Shown here piece after piece: positions 1-7,972 of a DNA stretch of 35,207 nt. The translations under genes and the position numbers were made by a program. The number at the start of each line of letters is the position of its first letter. Positions within the stretch are counted from its first letter, which is position 1. The DNA comes from Alphaproteobacteria bacterium. GTDB lineage: Bacteria; Pseudomonadota; Alphaproteobacteria; Rhodobacterales; Rhodobacteraceae. The stretch is taken from NCBI GenBank assembly GCA_030433335.1, contig JAUILL010000034.1:1-35207 (forward strand). The letters run 5' to 3'. The notes under the pieces were generated by a model. That model did no database searches. It had not been told where the DNA came from and was given only the letters and a program-made list of their open reading frames with translations.

Positions 1-177
1 CAGTTTCGCTCGCCTCAAGGATTGGCGGCGGGTCGCAACACGCTACGACAGGTGTCCGAAGGTCTTCCTGTCAGCATGCGCATTAGCGGCAGTCGTCATG
101 TTCTGGTTATGAATCCTGACCCTAGAACGCAACTTGACTGCACGCCATCGGGAAACCTACGGCCTTTGACGAAATAA
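1..177 (+). CDS. Possible 3' end of a gene entering from the left edge
   Basis: Reading frame 1 is open from the first base to a TAA at 175-177, giving 58 codons, and a hairpin begins three bases after the stop. That placement suits the tail of a plus-strand gene. Against it, the peptide matches no family I recognise, third-position GC is near 50 percent while neighbouring genes are much higher, and 58 open codons can occur by chance at this GC content. The stretch may instead be plain intergenic DNA downstream of nirD. Confidence 0.22.
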   Translation, partial: QFRSPQGLAAGRNTLRQVSEGLPVSMRISGSRHVLVMNPDPRTQLDCTPSGNLRPLTK

Positions 178-205
178 AACGGCGGCCCTGCAAAGCAGAG
201 CCGCC
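172..205 (-). terminator. Intrinsic terminator of nirBD
   Basis: The inverted repeat GGCGGC-c-CTGC-aaa-GCAG-a-GCCGCC lies at 181-205. Read on the minus strand, the hairpin is followed by GTTTTATTTC, a U-rich tail. It lies 69 bases past the nirD stop and no other minus-strand gene intervenes. On the plus strand no T run follows, so it should act mainly for nirBD. Confidence 0.72.
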
Positions 206-273
206 ACGTCACCTCACTCGTCCCAAATAATTATTTAAACTCCAACCATGCGGCCCCTCCGCCGCAGCACTTC

Positions 274-615
274 TCAAGCAGGTGACAAACTCAAATAGAT
301 TTCACGCCCCTCTAGACGGACCGGATAGGACGCCGTCTGGCCGCTGTCCGCGCCTTGGGCCATTCCTGTCTCCAGCGATATAACCCAGTTATGCAACGGG
401 CATGTAACGCACCCGTCGTGGACGATGCCCTGGGACAAGGGACCGTTTTTGTGGGGGCACTTGTCCTCGAGGGCGAAGATTTCGTCCTTGGCGGTGCGGA
501 AGATCGCGATAGTCGTCTCGCCGTTTTTCACGCAGCGCGAGCCTTGGAGCGGCACGTCGTCGATGGTGCCGATCAGGCGCCAGTCCAGCTGGCTTTCGGT
601 GACAGGGGCGTTCAT
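274..615 (-). CDS. nirD: Nitrite reductase (NADH) small subunit, Rieske type
   Basis: This 113-residue protein is the small subunit of cytoplasmic NADH-dependent assimilatory nitrite reductase, which reduces nitrite to ammonium together with NirB. The Rieske [2Fe-2S] ligands are visible as CPH followed about 16 residues later by CPLH, with N-terminal and C-terminal beta-rich segments around them. Enterobacterial NirD keeps the fold but lacks the cluster ligands, so this copy is of the cluster-bearing type. The start is the ATG whose first four bases overlap the nirB stop (ATGA at 612-615), an arrangement typical of translational coupling. Upstream in-frame codons would place the start inside nirB and were rejected. 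A terminator follows at 172-205. Confidence 0.92.
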   Translation of the reverse strand: MNAPVTESQLDWRLIGTIDDVPLQGSRCVKNGETTIAIFRTAKDEIFALEDKCPHKNGPLSQGIVHDGCVTCPLHNWVISLETGMAQGADSGQTASYPVRLEGREIYLSLSPA

Positions 616-3068
616 TCTGCGGGCTCCATCGCTTCTTTGCCGAACACGGCCAAGGGGTTGAACTCGTGCTTGTCCACGCCGGACACGCGCTCGGACCACG
701 GGTCGGTCTGGCTGAACTTCTGGCTGTAGATGAAGCGCTCGTTATAGGCGCGGCGGCTGTCCAGATCGTCAAAGATCGCGGCCTTGACCGTGTCGTAGCC
801 CACGCGGTCCGCCCACTTGTAGATGCGCTCCAGATAGAAACCCTGTTCGCGGTACATCTGGGTCATCGCGCCTGCGATCTCCATGACCTCTTCTTCGGTC
901 TTCACGGTGCCAAGCTTGGTCGTGCCCTGAATGTGCAGACCGGCCGCGCCGCCATAGACGATCTCGTAGCCGCTATCGACGCAGATCACGCCGATGTCCT
1001 TGCAGGTCGCTTCGGCGCAGTTGCGGGGGCAGCCGGTGACCGCGAGCTTGACCTTGGCAGGCGTCCAGGAGCCCCACATGAACTTCTCGAGCTTGATGCC
1101 GAGGCCGGTGGAGTCCTGCGTGCCAAAGCGGCACCATGTGCTGCCCACACAGGTTTTGACCGTGCGCAGACCCTTGGCATAAGCGTGGCCCGAGACCATG
1201 CCGGCGGCGTTCAGGTCAGCCCAAACTGCAGGCAGATCCTCTTTCTTGACGCCCAACAGGTCGATGCGCTGACCGCCGGTGACTTTGACGTCGGGGATCT
1301 GGAACTTGTCGACCACATCCGCGATCGCGCGCAACTCGTCCGAGGTGGTCATGCCGCCCCACATCCGCGGCACCACGGAATAGGTGCCGTCTTTCTGGAT
1401 GTTGGCGTGGACGCGTTCGTTGATAAAGCGCGACTGCTGGTCGTCTTTGTACTCGCCCGGCCAATCGGCAAGCAGATAGTAGTTCAGCGCCGGACGGCAC
1501 TTTGCGCAGCCGCCCGAGGTTTTCCACTCCAGCTCCTGCATGACCGCGGGGATGGACTTCAGGCCCTTGGCCTTGATCAGGCGGCGCACATCGCCATGGC
1601 CCAGATCGGTACAGCCGCACATGCCTTCGACCTTCTTGGCGTAGCCGTCGCCAAGGGTGATCGCCATCACGCTCTCGACCAGACCGGTGCAGGTCCCGCA
1701 AGAGGCCGAGGCTTTGGTGTGGGCGCGCACTTCGGCGAGCGAGGTCAGGCCTTTGTCCTGAATGGTTTTGACGATCTGGCCTTTGCAGATGCCGTTACAG
1801 CCGCAGATTTCCGCGTCATCGGCCAGATTGGCCACAGCTGCCAGCGGGTCTGCTGCCGCGCCACCTTGGTGCGCTTGACCAAAGATCAGGGTATCTCGGA
1901 TCTCGCTGATGTCCTGACCGGATTTCAGCATCTCGTTGTACCACATGCCGTCGGTGACGTCGCCGTACAGCACCGCGCCGACCACCTGATTGCCGCGCAT
2001 GATCACGCGGCGATAGGTGCCGCGGTTCGCGTCGCGCAGAACCACGTCTTCCAGATCGGGGCCATCGCCGAATTCGCCGACGGAATAGAGGTTTACGCCG
2101 GTGACCTTCAGCTTGGTCGGTGTCTCTGCGTGGACAAAATCGTTGTCTTCCAGCTTGCACAGGTGGTGCGCGGCAGATTTCGCCATCTGGTAGAGCGGGG
2201 CCACCAGACCGTAAACGCGCCCGCCCACTTCGGCACATTCGCCGACCGAGTAGATGTCCGAGTCCGAGGTGCACATGGCACTGTCGGTCACAATCCCGCG
2301 GTTCACGTCGAGACCGGACTCTTTGGCCAGTTCCACATTCGGGCGGATGCCGACGGCCATCACAACCAGCGAGGCGTCGATGATCGTGCCGTCTTCGAGC
2401 TCGACCTGCTCGACTTTGCCATTGCCGTGGATCGCCTTGGTGTTGGCGCCGCAGCGCACTTCGATCCCGCGCCCTTCGAGTTCTTTTTGCAGCAGATAGC
2501 CTGCTGCGGGGTCCAGCTGACGCTCCATCAGGGTGGGCATCAGGTGCAGAACCGTCACGTCCATACCGCGCATCTTAAGGCCAGCCGCCGCCTCGAGGCC
2601 CAAAAGACCGCCGCCGATCACAACCGCACGACCGCCCTGCTCAACGGCCTTGAGCATGCCGTCCACGTCATCCAGATCGCGGTAGGCCAGAACGCCGTCC
2701 AGCTGATGACCCGGCACGGGAATGATAAAGGGGTTCGAGCCTGTCGCCAGCACCAACTTGTCATAGGGCGCGACAATCCCGCCCTCAGAGGTCACAGTCT
2801 TGCCCACGCGGTCGATCTTCACAACCTTTTCACCGCGATGCAGGGTGATGCCGTGCTCTTCGTACCAGCCATCGCCGTGGATGATGATGTCCTCATAGGA
2901 CTTCTCACCGGACAGAACAGGCGACAGCATGATGCGGTCGTAATTCACACGCGGTTCGGCGTTGAAAATCGTGACATCAAACGCATCACCCGCCAGATCA
3001 AACAGATGCTCAAGCATCCGCCCGGGGGCCATACCGTTTCCTACTATAACAAGACGTGCCTTGGTCAT
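612..3068 (-). CDS. nirB: Nitrite reductase (NADH) large subunit
   Basis: This 818-residue cytoplasmic enzyme reduces nitrite to ammonium with NADH, close to the usual length of about 850. The N-terminal half is a pyridine nucleotide-disulfide oxidoreductase: an FAD site opens the protein (VIVGNGMAPG, residues 7-16) and an NAD site GGGLLGLEAA lies at 152-161. A BFD-like [2Fe-2S] domain has cysteines 422, 424, 457 and 460, and a second cysteine set (484, 486, 521, 524) follows. The C-terminal sulfite/nitrite reductase domain carries the siroheme and [4Fe-4S] ligands as C-x5-C (640, 646) and C-x3-C (680, 684). A GGAGA ribosome site precedes the ATG. It is the first gene of nirBD, with a 378-base leader region upstream that may be under antitermination control. 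Confidence 0.96.
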   Translation of the reverse strand: MTKARLVIVGNGMAPGRMLEHLFDLAGDAFDVTIFNAEPRVNYDRIMLSPVLSGEKSYEDIIIHGDGWYEEHGITLHRGEKVVKIDRVGKTVTSEGGIVAPYDKLVLATGSNPFIIPVPGHQLDGVLAYRDLDDVDGMLKAVEQGGRAVVIGGGLLGLEAAAGLKMRGMDVTVLHLMPTLMERQLDPAAGYLLQKELEGRGIEVRCGANTKAIHGNGKVEQVELEDGTIIDASLVVMAVGIRPNVELAKESGLDVNRGIVTDSAMCTSDSDIYSVGECAEVGGRVYGLVAPLYQMAKSAAHHLCKLEDNDFVHAETPTKLKVTGVNLYSVGEFGDGPDLEDVVLRDANRGTYRRVIMRGNQVVGAVLYGDVTDGMWYNEMLKSGQDISEIRDTLIFGQAHQGGAAADPLAAVANLADDAEICGCNGICKGQIVKTIQDKGLTSLAEVRAHTKASASCGTCTGLVESVMAITLGDGYAKKVEGMCGCTDLGHGDVRRLIKAKGLKSIPAVMQELEWKTSGGCAKCRPALNYYLLADWPGEYKDDQQSRFINERVHANIQKDGTYSVVPRMWGGMTTSDELRAIADVVDKFQIPDVKVTGGQRIDLLGVKKEDLPAVWADLNAAGMVSGHAYAKGLRTVKTCVGSTWCRFGTQDSTGLGIKLEKFMWGSWTPAKVKLAVTGCPRNCAEATCKDIGVICVDSGYEIVYGGAAGLHIQGTTKLGTVKTEEEVMEIAGAMTQMYREQGFYLERIYKWADRVGYDTVKAAIFDDLDSRRAYNERFIYSQKFSQTDPWSERVSGVDKHEFNPLAVFGKEAMEPAE

Positions 3069-3190
3069 CAGACTCTCCGGTTCGTGTGGCCCGAGCGTCG
3101 TGAGTGACTACGATCAGGCCGAAGCAATGGATCAGTAAAGAGGATTCCGAGTGCACCGAAATTCGGAGCCAGAACCAGCGACATTGCTGC

Positions 3191-3259
3191 AACCCGCAAG
3201 GGTTATGATCGGAAAAAGTCGCGCCGTTGCGACCAAGGGGTCAGGCGATACGCCGCCTG
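3191..3259 (-). promoter_or_regulatory. Candidate NasT/ANTAR-type leader of nirBD
   Basis: In minus-strand RNA order there are three hairpins. The first has stem CAGGCG/CGCCTG with a six-base loop GCGTAT (3242-3259). After 8 bases comes GTCGC-AACGGC-GCGAC (3218-3233), followed directly by TTTTT (3213-3217). A third is AACCC-ttgc-GGGTT (3191-3204). ANTAR antiterminators such as NasT, which controls nitrate/nitrite assimilation genes in many proteobacteria, bind paired hairpins with six-base loops bearing A at position 1 and G at position 4. The second loop fits this rule and the first does not. The hairpin plus T5 resembles a weak intrinsic terminator. NasT itself is not in the window. Confidence 0.4.
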
Positions 3260-3321
3260 CTTATCGTTTGCATAGACCGATTTTTCTGCGTGCGCAACAT
3301 CGCTGTTATAAAACAGGTTCG

Positions 3322-3337
3322 AGGGGCGTGGCCCCTA
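3322..3337. repeat. GGGGC-GTG-GCCCC mini-palindrome, copy 1
   Basis: A short hairpin with stem AGGGGC/GCCCCT and loop GTG. Its core, GGGGCGTGGCCCCTA (3323-3337), matches the sequence at 16913-16927 at 14 of 15 positions. Both copies are intergenic, so this may be a small dispersed element or a protein-binding site. Confidence 0.4.
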
Positions 3338-3384
3338 CGCGAAACGCTTAATTTCAATGCATATTAAGGGGAAACCTCGCCGAA

Positions 3385-3417
3385 AACGGCAAAAGGGGCC
3401 GCGGTTAAGCGGCCCCC
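3385..3417 (-). terminator. Intrinsic terminator of ectABC-ask
   Basis: A perfect 8-bp stem GGGGCCGC/GCGGCCCC (3395-3402 with 3409-3416) has a six-base loop. On the minus strand it is followed by TTTTGCCGTTTT. It lies 30 bases past the ask stop codon, so it ends the ectoine operon and separates it from nirBD. Confidence 0.82.
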
Positions 3418-3446
3418 TTCTGGTCCCTGTCGGACTTTGGCTGTGT

Positions 3447-4871
3447 TTAGGCGACCTGCTTCAAGGTCGGCGTCACGCCTTCGATAAGTTGTTTGTGCAG
3501 CGCCTTGATCGCGGGCTGCAGGTCGTCGCGCTCCAGAATGAACTGTACGTCGACATTACGCGGTCCTTGCGAGGCACCTAGGCACGCCATTCCAGCGTTT
3601 GCGAGGGCTTGCAGACCTTTGGTCAGCACGGACAAACCGCGCAAGTCGCGTCCAATGATCGACGCCATGGACAGCGGACGCGCCGACACTTCCGCGCCTG
3701 GATAGCGCTCGGCCAGATCACGTTCCACCCGGCGCATCGTTTTGAGCGAGGCATCCAGATAGTGCGTGATCGTGTTCGCGTTCGAGGTCTTGGACACGAT
3801 GCGCACGTTGTGGCGGGTCAGGACTTCGAGGATCGCAGCGTCATAGCCTTTGACCCCGACCATGTCCTGCTCGAACACTTCGAGTGCTACGATATCGAGA
3901 CCAGTGATCATCTCCACCGCCGCATTTTCCGCAGGACGATCGTCGATCAGCGTACCCGGATCGGCAGGGTCAAAGCAGTTGACTACGCGCAGGGGCACAT
4001 CCGCCTGACGCAAGGTTTTGGCCGCTTTGGGGTGGATCGCTTCCATCCCCATGTTCGACATCTGATCTGCCACGTCATAGTTCGTGTGACCAAGCTTGCG
4101 CGCCACCCCTGCCCCGACGAGCTTGGGATCGGCAGAAGACAGGTGGAACTCCTTGTGGATAATCGCCTCGCGGGCCTGCAGCAGCGCCGCCATCCGCGAA
4201 AAAGTCACCTCGGAATAGCCACGGTCGAATTCCTGCATCAGGCCTTCGGCACATTGGGCATAGCCGGTCACGATGGGCATCTCGGTCGCAGGGTCCACAT
4301 CCTTCATCGCAGTGAGGATGCGTTCATCAAGGGACACTTCGCCCTGATCACGCCAACCGGACAGGTCAACGAACCGAGCACTGACGCCGCGGCGTTGCAA
4401 CATCAGGCTGGTGACAAAGGCAGAGTGCGCCTCGCCCAAGCCGGACAGCAATTCGCGGATGTGCAGCATGTGTTCAGCCAAACGGAAGTGGCCGTAGCTG
4501 CAGAGACGTTGCAAGTCAGTCAGACAATTGCGGGCACCGGCGATCCGCTCGGACACAAAGGCATCTGCCTGCGCGATATCAGCCGAGTGATCCAGAACAG
4601 CGGCGTGCGCCTTCTGCATGTCGGTCGCGACGCGGCTCAGGGCGTCATGCCAGCCGTGGTCGTTGTCCGCCTCGGCAAAGCGGGCGTAAACGCCCGATTC
4701 ACCGGTTTTCTTGTGTTCCAGCAGCAGGTTGGTGATGCCACCAAACGCCGAGACAACGAAAATGCGGCCATAAATGTCGTCCGATACGCCATTCGGGATG
4801 AACAGCGTTTCGGTCAACTCGTTCACGCGAGACATCGAGGTCCCGCCGATTTTTTCGACAGTATAGGTCAT
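3447..4871 (-). CDS. ask: Ectoine-pathway aspartate kinase (Ask_Ect)
   Basis: This 474-residue cytoplasmic enzyme phosphorylates L-aspartate, the first step from aspartate to ectoine. The amino-acid kinase motif KIGGTSMSR lies at residues 7-15, in the diverged form typical of Ask_Ect rather than the KFGGTSV of housekeeping LysC. The C-terminal third reads as tandem ACT-like regulatory domains. The gene is last in ectABC-ask, 17 bases after ectC, with an AAGGATCTG ribosome site before its ATG. The specialised paralog is thought to supply aspartyl phosphate under salt stress while escaping feedback by lysine-family amino acids; that is family knowledge and is not visible here. Confidence 0.93.
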   Translation of the reverse strand: MTYTVEKIGGTSMSRVNELTETLFIPNGVSDDIYGRIFVVSAFGGITNLLLEHKKTGESGVYARFAEADNDHGWHDALSRVATDMQKAHAAVLDHSADIAQADAFVSERIAGARNCLTDLQRLCSYGHFRLAEHMLHIRELLSGLGEAHSAFVTSLMLQRRGVSARFVDLSGWRDQGEVSLDERILTAMKDVDPATEMPIVTGYAQCAEGLMQEFDRGYSEVTFSRMAALLQAREAIIHKEFHLSSADPKLVGAGVARKLGHTNYDVADQMSNMGMEAIHPKAAKTLRQADVPLRVVNCFDPADPGTLIDDRPAENAAVEMITGLDIVALEVFEQDMVGVKGYDAAILEVLTRHNVRIVSKTSNANTITHYLDASLKTMRRVERDLAERYPGAEVSARPLSMASIIGRDLRGLSVLTKGLQALANAGMACLGASQGPRNVDVQFILERDDLQPAIKALHKQLIEGVTPTLKQVA

Positions 4872-4888
4872 CAGATCCTTGTCTGCTG

Positions 4889-5281
4889 TTACGCCAACTC
4901 TTCGGCAGGGGCGTAGGAACCGTCTTCACGGTGAACCTCTTTGCCGGTCACGGGCGGGTTGAAACAGCAAGCCATGTGCAGCTCTTCTTCGGCGCGCAGG
5001 ATATGCTTGTCGTGCAGGTTCAGAGCGTACATGACACCGGGCTTGATCTCGTGGGTCTCACCAGTGGCGATATCGGTGATCGAGCCCTTGCCTGCCATGC
5101 AGTACACGCTCTCGAAGTGGTGTTTGTAGTGGAACGTGTGCTCAGAGCCCGCTTCGAGAATGGTGATATGGAACGAGAAGCCCATGTTGTCATCAGCCAG
5201 AAGCATACGGGTCGAGGTCCACTGCGCATCAGCCACGTGGCGGTCGGTTTTCTTCAGTTCGTTAAAATCGCGTACAATCAT
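4889..5281 (-). CDS. ectC: L-ectoine synthase
   Basis: This 130-residue cupin lyase cyclises N-gamma-acetyl-diaminobutyrate to ectoine in the cytoplasm, the last step of the pathway. The residues known to bind the catalytic iron in this family, Glu57, Tyr85 and His93, fall at exactly those positions here. The length is the usual one (about 130). It follows ectB by 6 bases. The C-terminal tail beyond about residue 115 is variable in the family. No ectD hydroxylase is found nearby, so 5-hydroxyectoine production cannot be predicted from this window. Confidence 0.96.
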   Translation of the reverse strand: MIVRDFNELKKTDRHVADAQWTSTRMLLADDNMGFSFHITILEAGSEHTFHYKHHFESVYCMAGKGSITDIATGETHEIKPGVMYALNLHDKHILRAEEELHMACCFNPPVTGKEVHREDGSYAPAEELA

Positions 5282-5287
5282 TATATC

Positions 5288-6574
5288 TTACTCCGCTGCC
5301 AGCTTTGCGTTGTTCAGCACGTCGCGAGCCGCTTTCTCGAGGATCGCGAAGCCTTCTTCGAACAGCTCTTTCGAGGTTGTCAGAGGCGCCAGGATCTTGA
5401 CCACTTCGTCGTTCGGACCCGAGGTCTCGACGATCAAGCCGTTCTCGTAAGCGCGGCCACAGATGTCCGAAGCCAGATCGCCCGAGCCAACATCCACACC
5501 CTGCATAAGGCCTCGGCCCTTCAGGTAGGCACCCGGCACGAGGTCCGCGATGCGCTGCAGTTTTTCGGTCATTAGAGCCGCTTTCTCGGCCAACTCGGTC
5601 TGGAACGCATCGTCGGCCCAGAATTTCTCGATCGCGACACGGGCGGTGACGAACGCATGGGTGTTGCCACGGAAGGTGCCGTTGTGTTCTGCGGGGCCAA
5701 AGATGTCGTGCTGCGGGCGCACCAGCATCAGAGCCATCGGCAGACCGAAGCCCGAAACAGATTTCGCCATGGTCACGATGTCAGGCTGCACGCCCATCTC
5801 GTCGAACGAGAAGAAGGTACCAGTACGGCCACACCCAGCCTGAATGTCATCGACAATCAGCAGTGCGCCGTGCTTGTGGGCGATTGCCTGCATCTTGCGA
5901 ACCCAATCCGCCGACGCGGGGTTCAGACCACCCTCGCCTTGGACGGTTTCGAACATAATCGCCGCGGGGGCGTCGATGCCGCCAGAGGGATCGCTCAGCA
6001 TTTGGTCCAGCAGCGCTGCGCTGTCCACGCCTTTGGCATAGCCGTCAAAGGGGAAGCGGGTCACGCCAGCTTTTTCCATGCCAGCGCCGCCACGGTGATA
6101 GCCGTTGCCGGTTGCCGCCAGCGCACCCATGGTCACGCCGTGGAAGCCGTTGGTGAACGAGATGATGTTGGTGCGGCCAGTGACCTTGCGCGCAACTTTC
6201 ATAGCCGCTTCAACAGCGTTCGCACCAGTGGGACCTGTGAACATCACGCGGTGGTCCATCTTGCGCGGGGCAAGGATGTGATCGTTGAACGCGGACAGGA
6301 ACGCGCCCTTTGCATCGGTGTGCAGGTCCAGACCGTGAGCGATGCCGTCGCCAGCGATGTGCTCGATCAGAGCAGCCTTCATGTCCGCATCGTTGTGGCC
6401 GTAGTTCAGCGAGGAACAGCCCGCCAGAAAGTCGATGTAGCGGTTGCCATCAGCGGTAAAGATTTCGGAGCCGCGTGCCTCGGTGAAAGAAGCAGGGAAG
6501 GCGCGGCAGTAGGAACGCGCCCCGCTTTCGCGGCGTTCATAGATCGTACGTTCAGTAGCCATGTCTTTGGGCAT
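5288..6574 (-). CDS. ectB: L-2,4-diaminobutyrate transaminase
   Basis: This 428-residue PLP-dependent class III aminotransferase converts aspartate semialdehyde and glutamate to 2,4-diaminobutyrate, the first committed step of ectoine synthesis. The PLP-binding stretch VDDIQAGCGRTG starts at residue 241, and the Schiff-base lysine is Lys271 in TMAKSVSGFG. The start at MPKDMATERT is supported by an AAGGA ribosome site about nine bases upstream; the second ATG (6562) remains possible. The gene lies 39 bases after ectA and 6 before ectC. Confidence 0.95.
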   Translation of the reverse strand: MPKDMATERTIYERRESGARSYCRAFPASFTEARGSEIFTADGNRYIDFLAGCSSLNYGHNDADMKAALIEHIAGDGIAHGLDLHTDAKGAFLSAFNDHILAPRKMDHRVMFTGPTGANAVEAAMKVARKVTGRTNIISFTNGFHGVTMGALAATGNGYHRGGAGMEKAGVTRFPFDGYAKGVDSAALLDQMLSDPSGGIDAPAAIMFETVQGEGGLNPASADWVRKMQAIAHKHGALLIVDDIQAGCGRTGTFFSFDEMGVQPDIVTMAKSVSGFGLPMALMLVRPQHDIFGPAEHNGTFRGNTHAFVTARVAIEKFWADDAFQTELAEKAALMTEKLQRIADLVPGAYLKGRGLMQGVDVGSGDLASDICGRAYENGLIVETSGPNDEVVKILAPLTTSKELFEEGFAILEKAARDVLNNAKLAAE

Positions 6575-6613
6575 GGGGAAAATCCTTTGGTCAGTCGTAA
6601 AAGTGGGGAGAGT

Positions 6614-7165
6614 TCAAGCGGCGCGTGCGACAGAAGCCTGAGCGCGCGGCAGAGAGATCGTCACCATATGTTCGGTGGCGCACTCGCCGTGGAAATGCTC
6701 GTCTTCTGTGAAGTGCGGCTGATCGGTCAGATCCCCGCCGACGTCGCGGGCAAAGCTGCGGAACAGCCCCCACGAAGCCTCGTTGCTTTGCGTGATCGTG
6801 GTTTTCAACTCACGCGCCTCGGCCGTCGCATCACGCGACAGCAGTTCACGCAGCATCTTCTTGCCCAAACCCAAACCGCGCGCTTTGGGACTGACAGCGA
6901 CCTGCCAGACAAAGAACGCATCAGTGTTCGGGATCATGTGACCCGAGATCCACCCGACCACATCACCATTCAGTTCAGCCAGCACGCATGTATCGCGAAA
7001 ATGGTCGGCCTGAATGATATTGGCGTAGATCGAGTTCTCATCCAGAGGACGGCAGCTGCGAACGAGCTCCCAGATGAGTTTACCATCGGTCGCGTCCGGC
7101 TTGCGCAGGATCGGCTGCATGGCTCGCATCGGAGTCGTGTCGGTCTGCATCGTCAGCTCTGGCAT
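6614..7165 (-). CDS. ectA: Diaminobutyrate acetyltransferase
   Basis: This 183-residue GNAT-family enzyme acetylates 2,4-diaminobutyrate at the gamma amino group using acetyl-CoA. The CoA-binding motif A is visible as RGLGLG at residues 96-101, preceded by the family's FVWQVAVSP strand. A GAGGGG ribosome site lies five bases before the ATG. It is the first gene of ectABC-ask and is transcribed away from the MarR-type regulator at 7390. An AT-rich promoter region with a palindromic operator candidate lies directly upstream. Confidence 0.95.
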   Translation of the reverse strand: MPELTMQTDTTPMRAMQPILRKPDATDGKLIWELVRSCRPLDENSIYANIIQADHFRDTCVLAELNGDVVGWISGHMIPNTDAFFVWQVAVSPKARGLGLGKKMLRELLSRDATAEARELKTTITQSNEASWGLFRSFARDVGGDLTDQPHFTEDEHFHGECATEHMVTISLPRAQASVARAA

Positions 7166-7186
7166 ATTCGCCCCTCGGGTTGTTTC

Positions 7187-7225
7187 CTTTGAGCATCAAA
7201 GTAATCGAAGTGGATATTTTTTCAA
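7187..7225 (-). promoter_or_regulatory. ectA promoter with palindromic operator
   Basis: On the minus strand a TTGAAA element (7220-7225) is followed after 16 bases by TACTTT (7198-7203), a plausible sigma70-type promoter. The perfect palindrome CTTTGA-gca-TCAAAG (7187-7201) overlaps the -10 element, where a repressor would block polymerase. It sits in a markedly AT-rich stretch (about 7190-7340) between ectA and the divergent MarR gene. The TTGA-n3-TCAA core resembles sites I recall for CosR/EctR-type MarR regulators. The pairing with this regulator is inference. Confidence 0.5.
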
Positions 7226-7389
7226 CCATCTAAGTATTTTTTCTTTAGACACCCTAAACATCCCTGTTTTATCGATGTTTTTCGCGAATTCTTCACCAGA
7301 AAGACAAAATATTTCCCTTCGAAATTCAAAGTAGATTCACGTGATACTTAGCCAATTGAAGGACTTTGGGTTTTGTGAGAAGATGGCAT

Positions 7390-7890
7390 ATGCCAGATCA
7401 ACACCGCGACCGAACCGACCAAAGCCTGATTGCCCTGCGCCGCATTTTGCGTGCGACAGAGCTCTATTCGCGCAACCTTGCGCAATCGGCTGGGCTGACC
7501 CCGGCACAGTTGCGGGTCCTGCAGATCACTGCGGCCAAGGATGGCAGCGCGACCCCCAAGGAACTGGCTGTACAGATGGGCGTCTCTCAGGCGACCGTGA
7601 CAACGCTGGTCGACCGATTGGTCGCTCGCAACTATGCCGTGCGCGTTCGCTCCGAAACCGACCGCAGACAGACCAACATCATCCTGACACAAGCGGGTCA
7701 CGACGCCGTACAGACGGCGCCCGACGCTCTGCAACAGCGCTACGTGAAGGCCTTCGAACAGCTGAAAGATTGGGAGCAAGCACAGCTGCTCGCTTCACTA
7801 GAGCGAGTCGCGGCGATGCTGAATGCGGACGATATTGATGCCTCGCCAGTGCTGACTATGGGCGAGATCAAGGGACTCGGCACCCATTAA
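7390..7890 (+). CDS. ectR: MarR-family regulator of ectoine genes (EctR-like)
   Basis: This 166-residue cytoplasmic DNA-binding protein has the MarR fold. Helices around the LTPAQLRVLQ segment lead into the winged helix (ELAVQMGVSQATVTTLVDRL), and the wing holds the conserved DRRQ (residues 92-95). C-terminal helices form the dimerisation region. It is divergent from ectA, as EctR is in halotolerant methylotrophs, where it represses ectABC at low salinity; that role is transferred by synteny. The ATG at 7390 follows a GAGAAG ribosome site. A TTG at 7366 would add eight atypical residues and was not chosen. Confidence 0.82.
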   Translation: MPDQHRDRTDQSLIALRRILRATELYSRNLAQSAGLTPAQLRVLQITAAKDGSATPKELAVQMGVSQATVTTLVDRLVARNYAVRVRSETDRRQTNIILTQAGHDAVQTAPDALQQRYVKAFEQLKDWEQAQLLASLERVAAMLNADDIDASPVLTMGEIKGLGTH

Positions 7891-7972
7891 CCCCCGAGAC
7901 ATCCGGTAGATTTTCCGTGCCCTGCGGCAAATAGCGCCTATATCTTGAGCAAAAGCGCAAAAAGGTGCAAAA

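Larger units (their letters stand above)
3069..3446. other. Intergenic region between ask and nirB
   Basis: This 378-base stretch has no credible gene. From the right it holds the ectABC-ask terminator (3385-3417), a GGGGC/GCCCC mini-hairpin (3322-3337), a short inverted repeat CTGTT-ataa-AACAG (3303-3316) that could be an operator, then the nirB leader with three hairpins (3191-3259). The last 120 bases before nirB show only its ribosome-binding site. No convincing sigma70 or sigma54 promoter was found by eye. Confidence 0.7.

Noticed and set aside
666..3107. Long plus-strand open frame (813 codons) opposite nirB
   Set aside because: It mirrors nirB, has no family motifs and lacks a ribosome site. 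Long antisense frames are expected where third-position GC is high.
3609..4916. Plus-strand open frame opposite ask
   Set aside because: It is a shadow of ask with no recognisable motif and no promoter or ribosome site.
5657..7192. Plus-strand open frame across ectB and ectA
   Set aside because: It spans two well-defined opposite genes and their spacer, so it cannot be a real gene.
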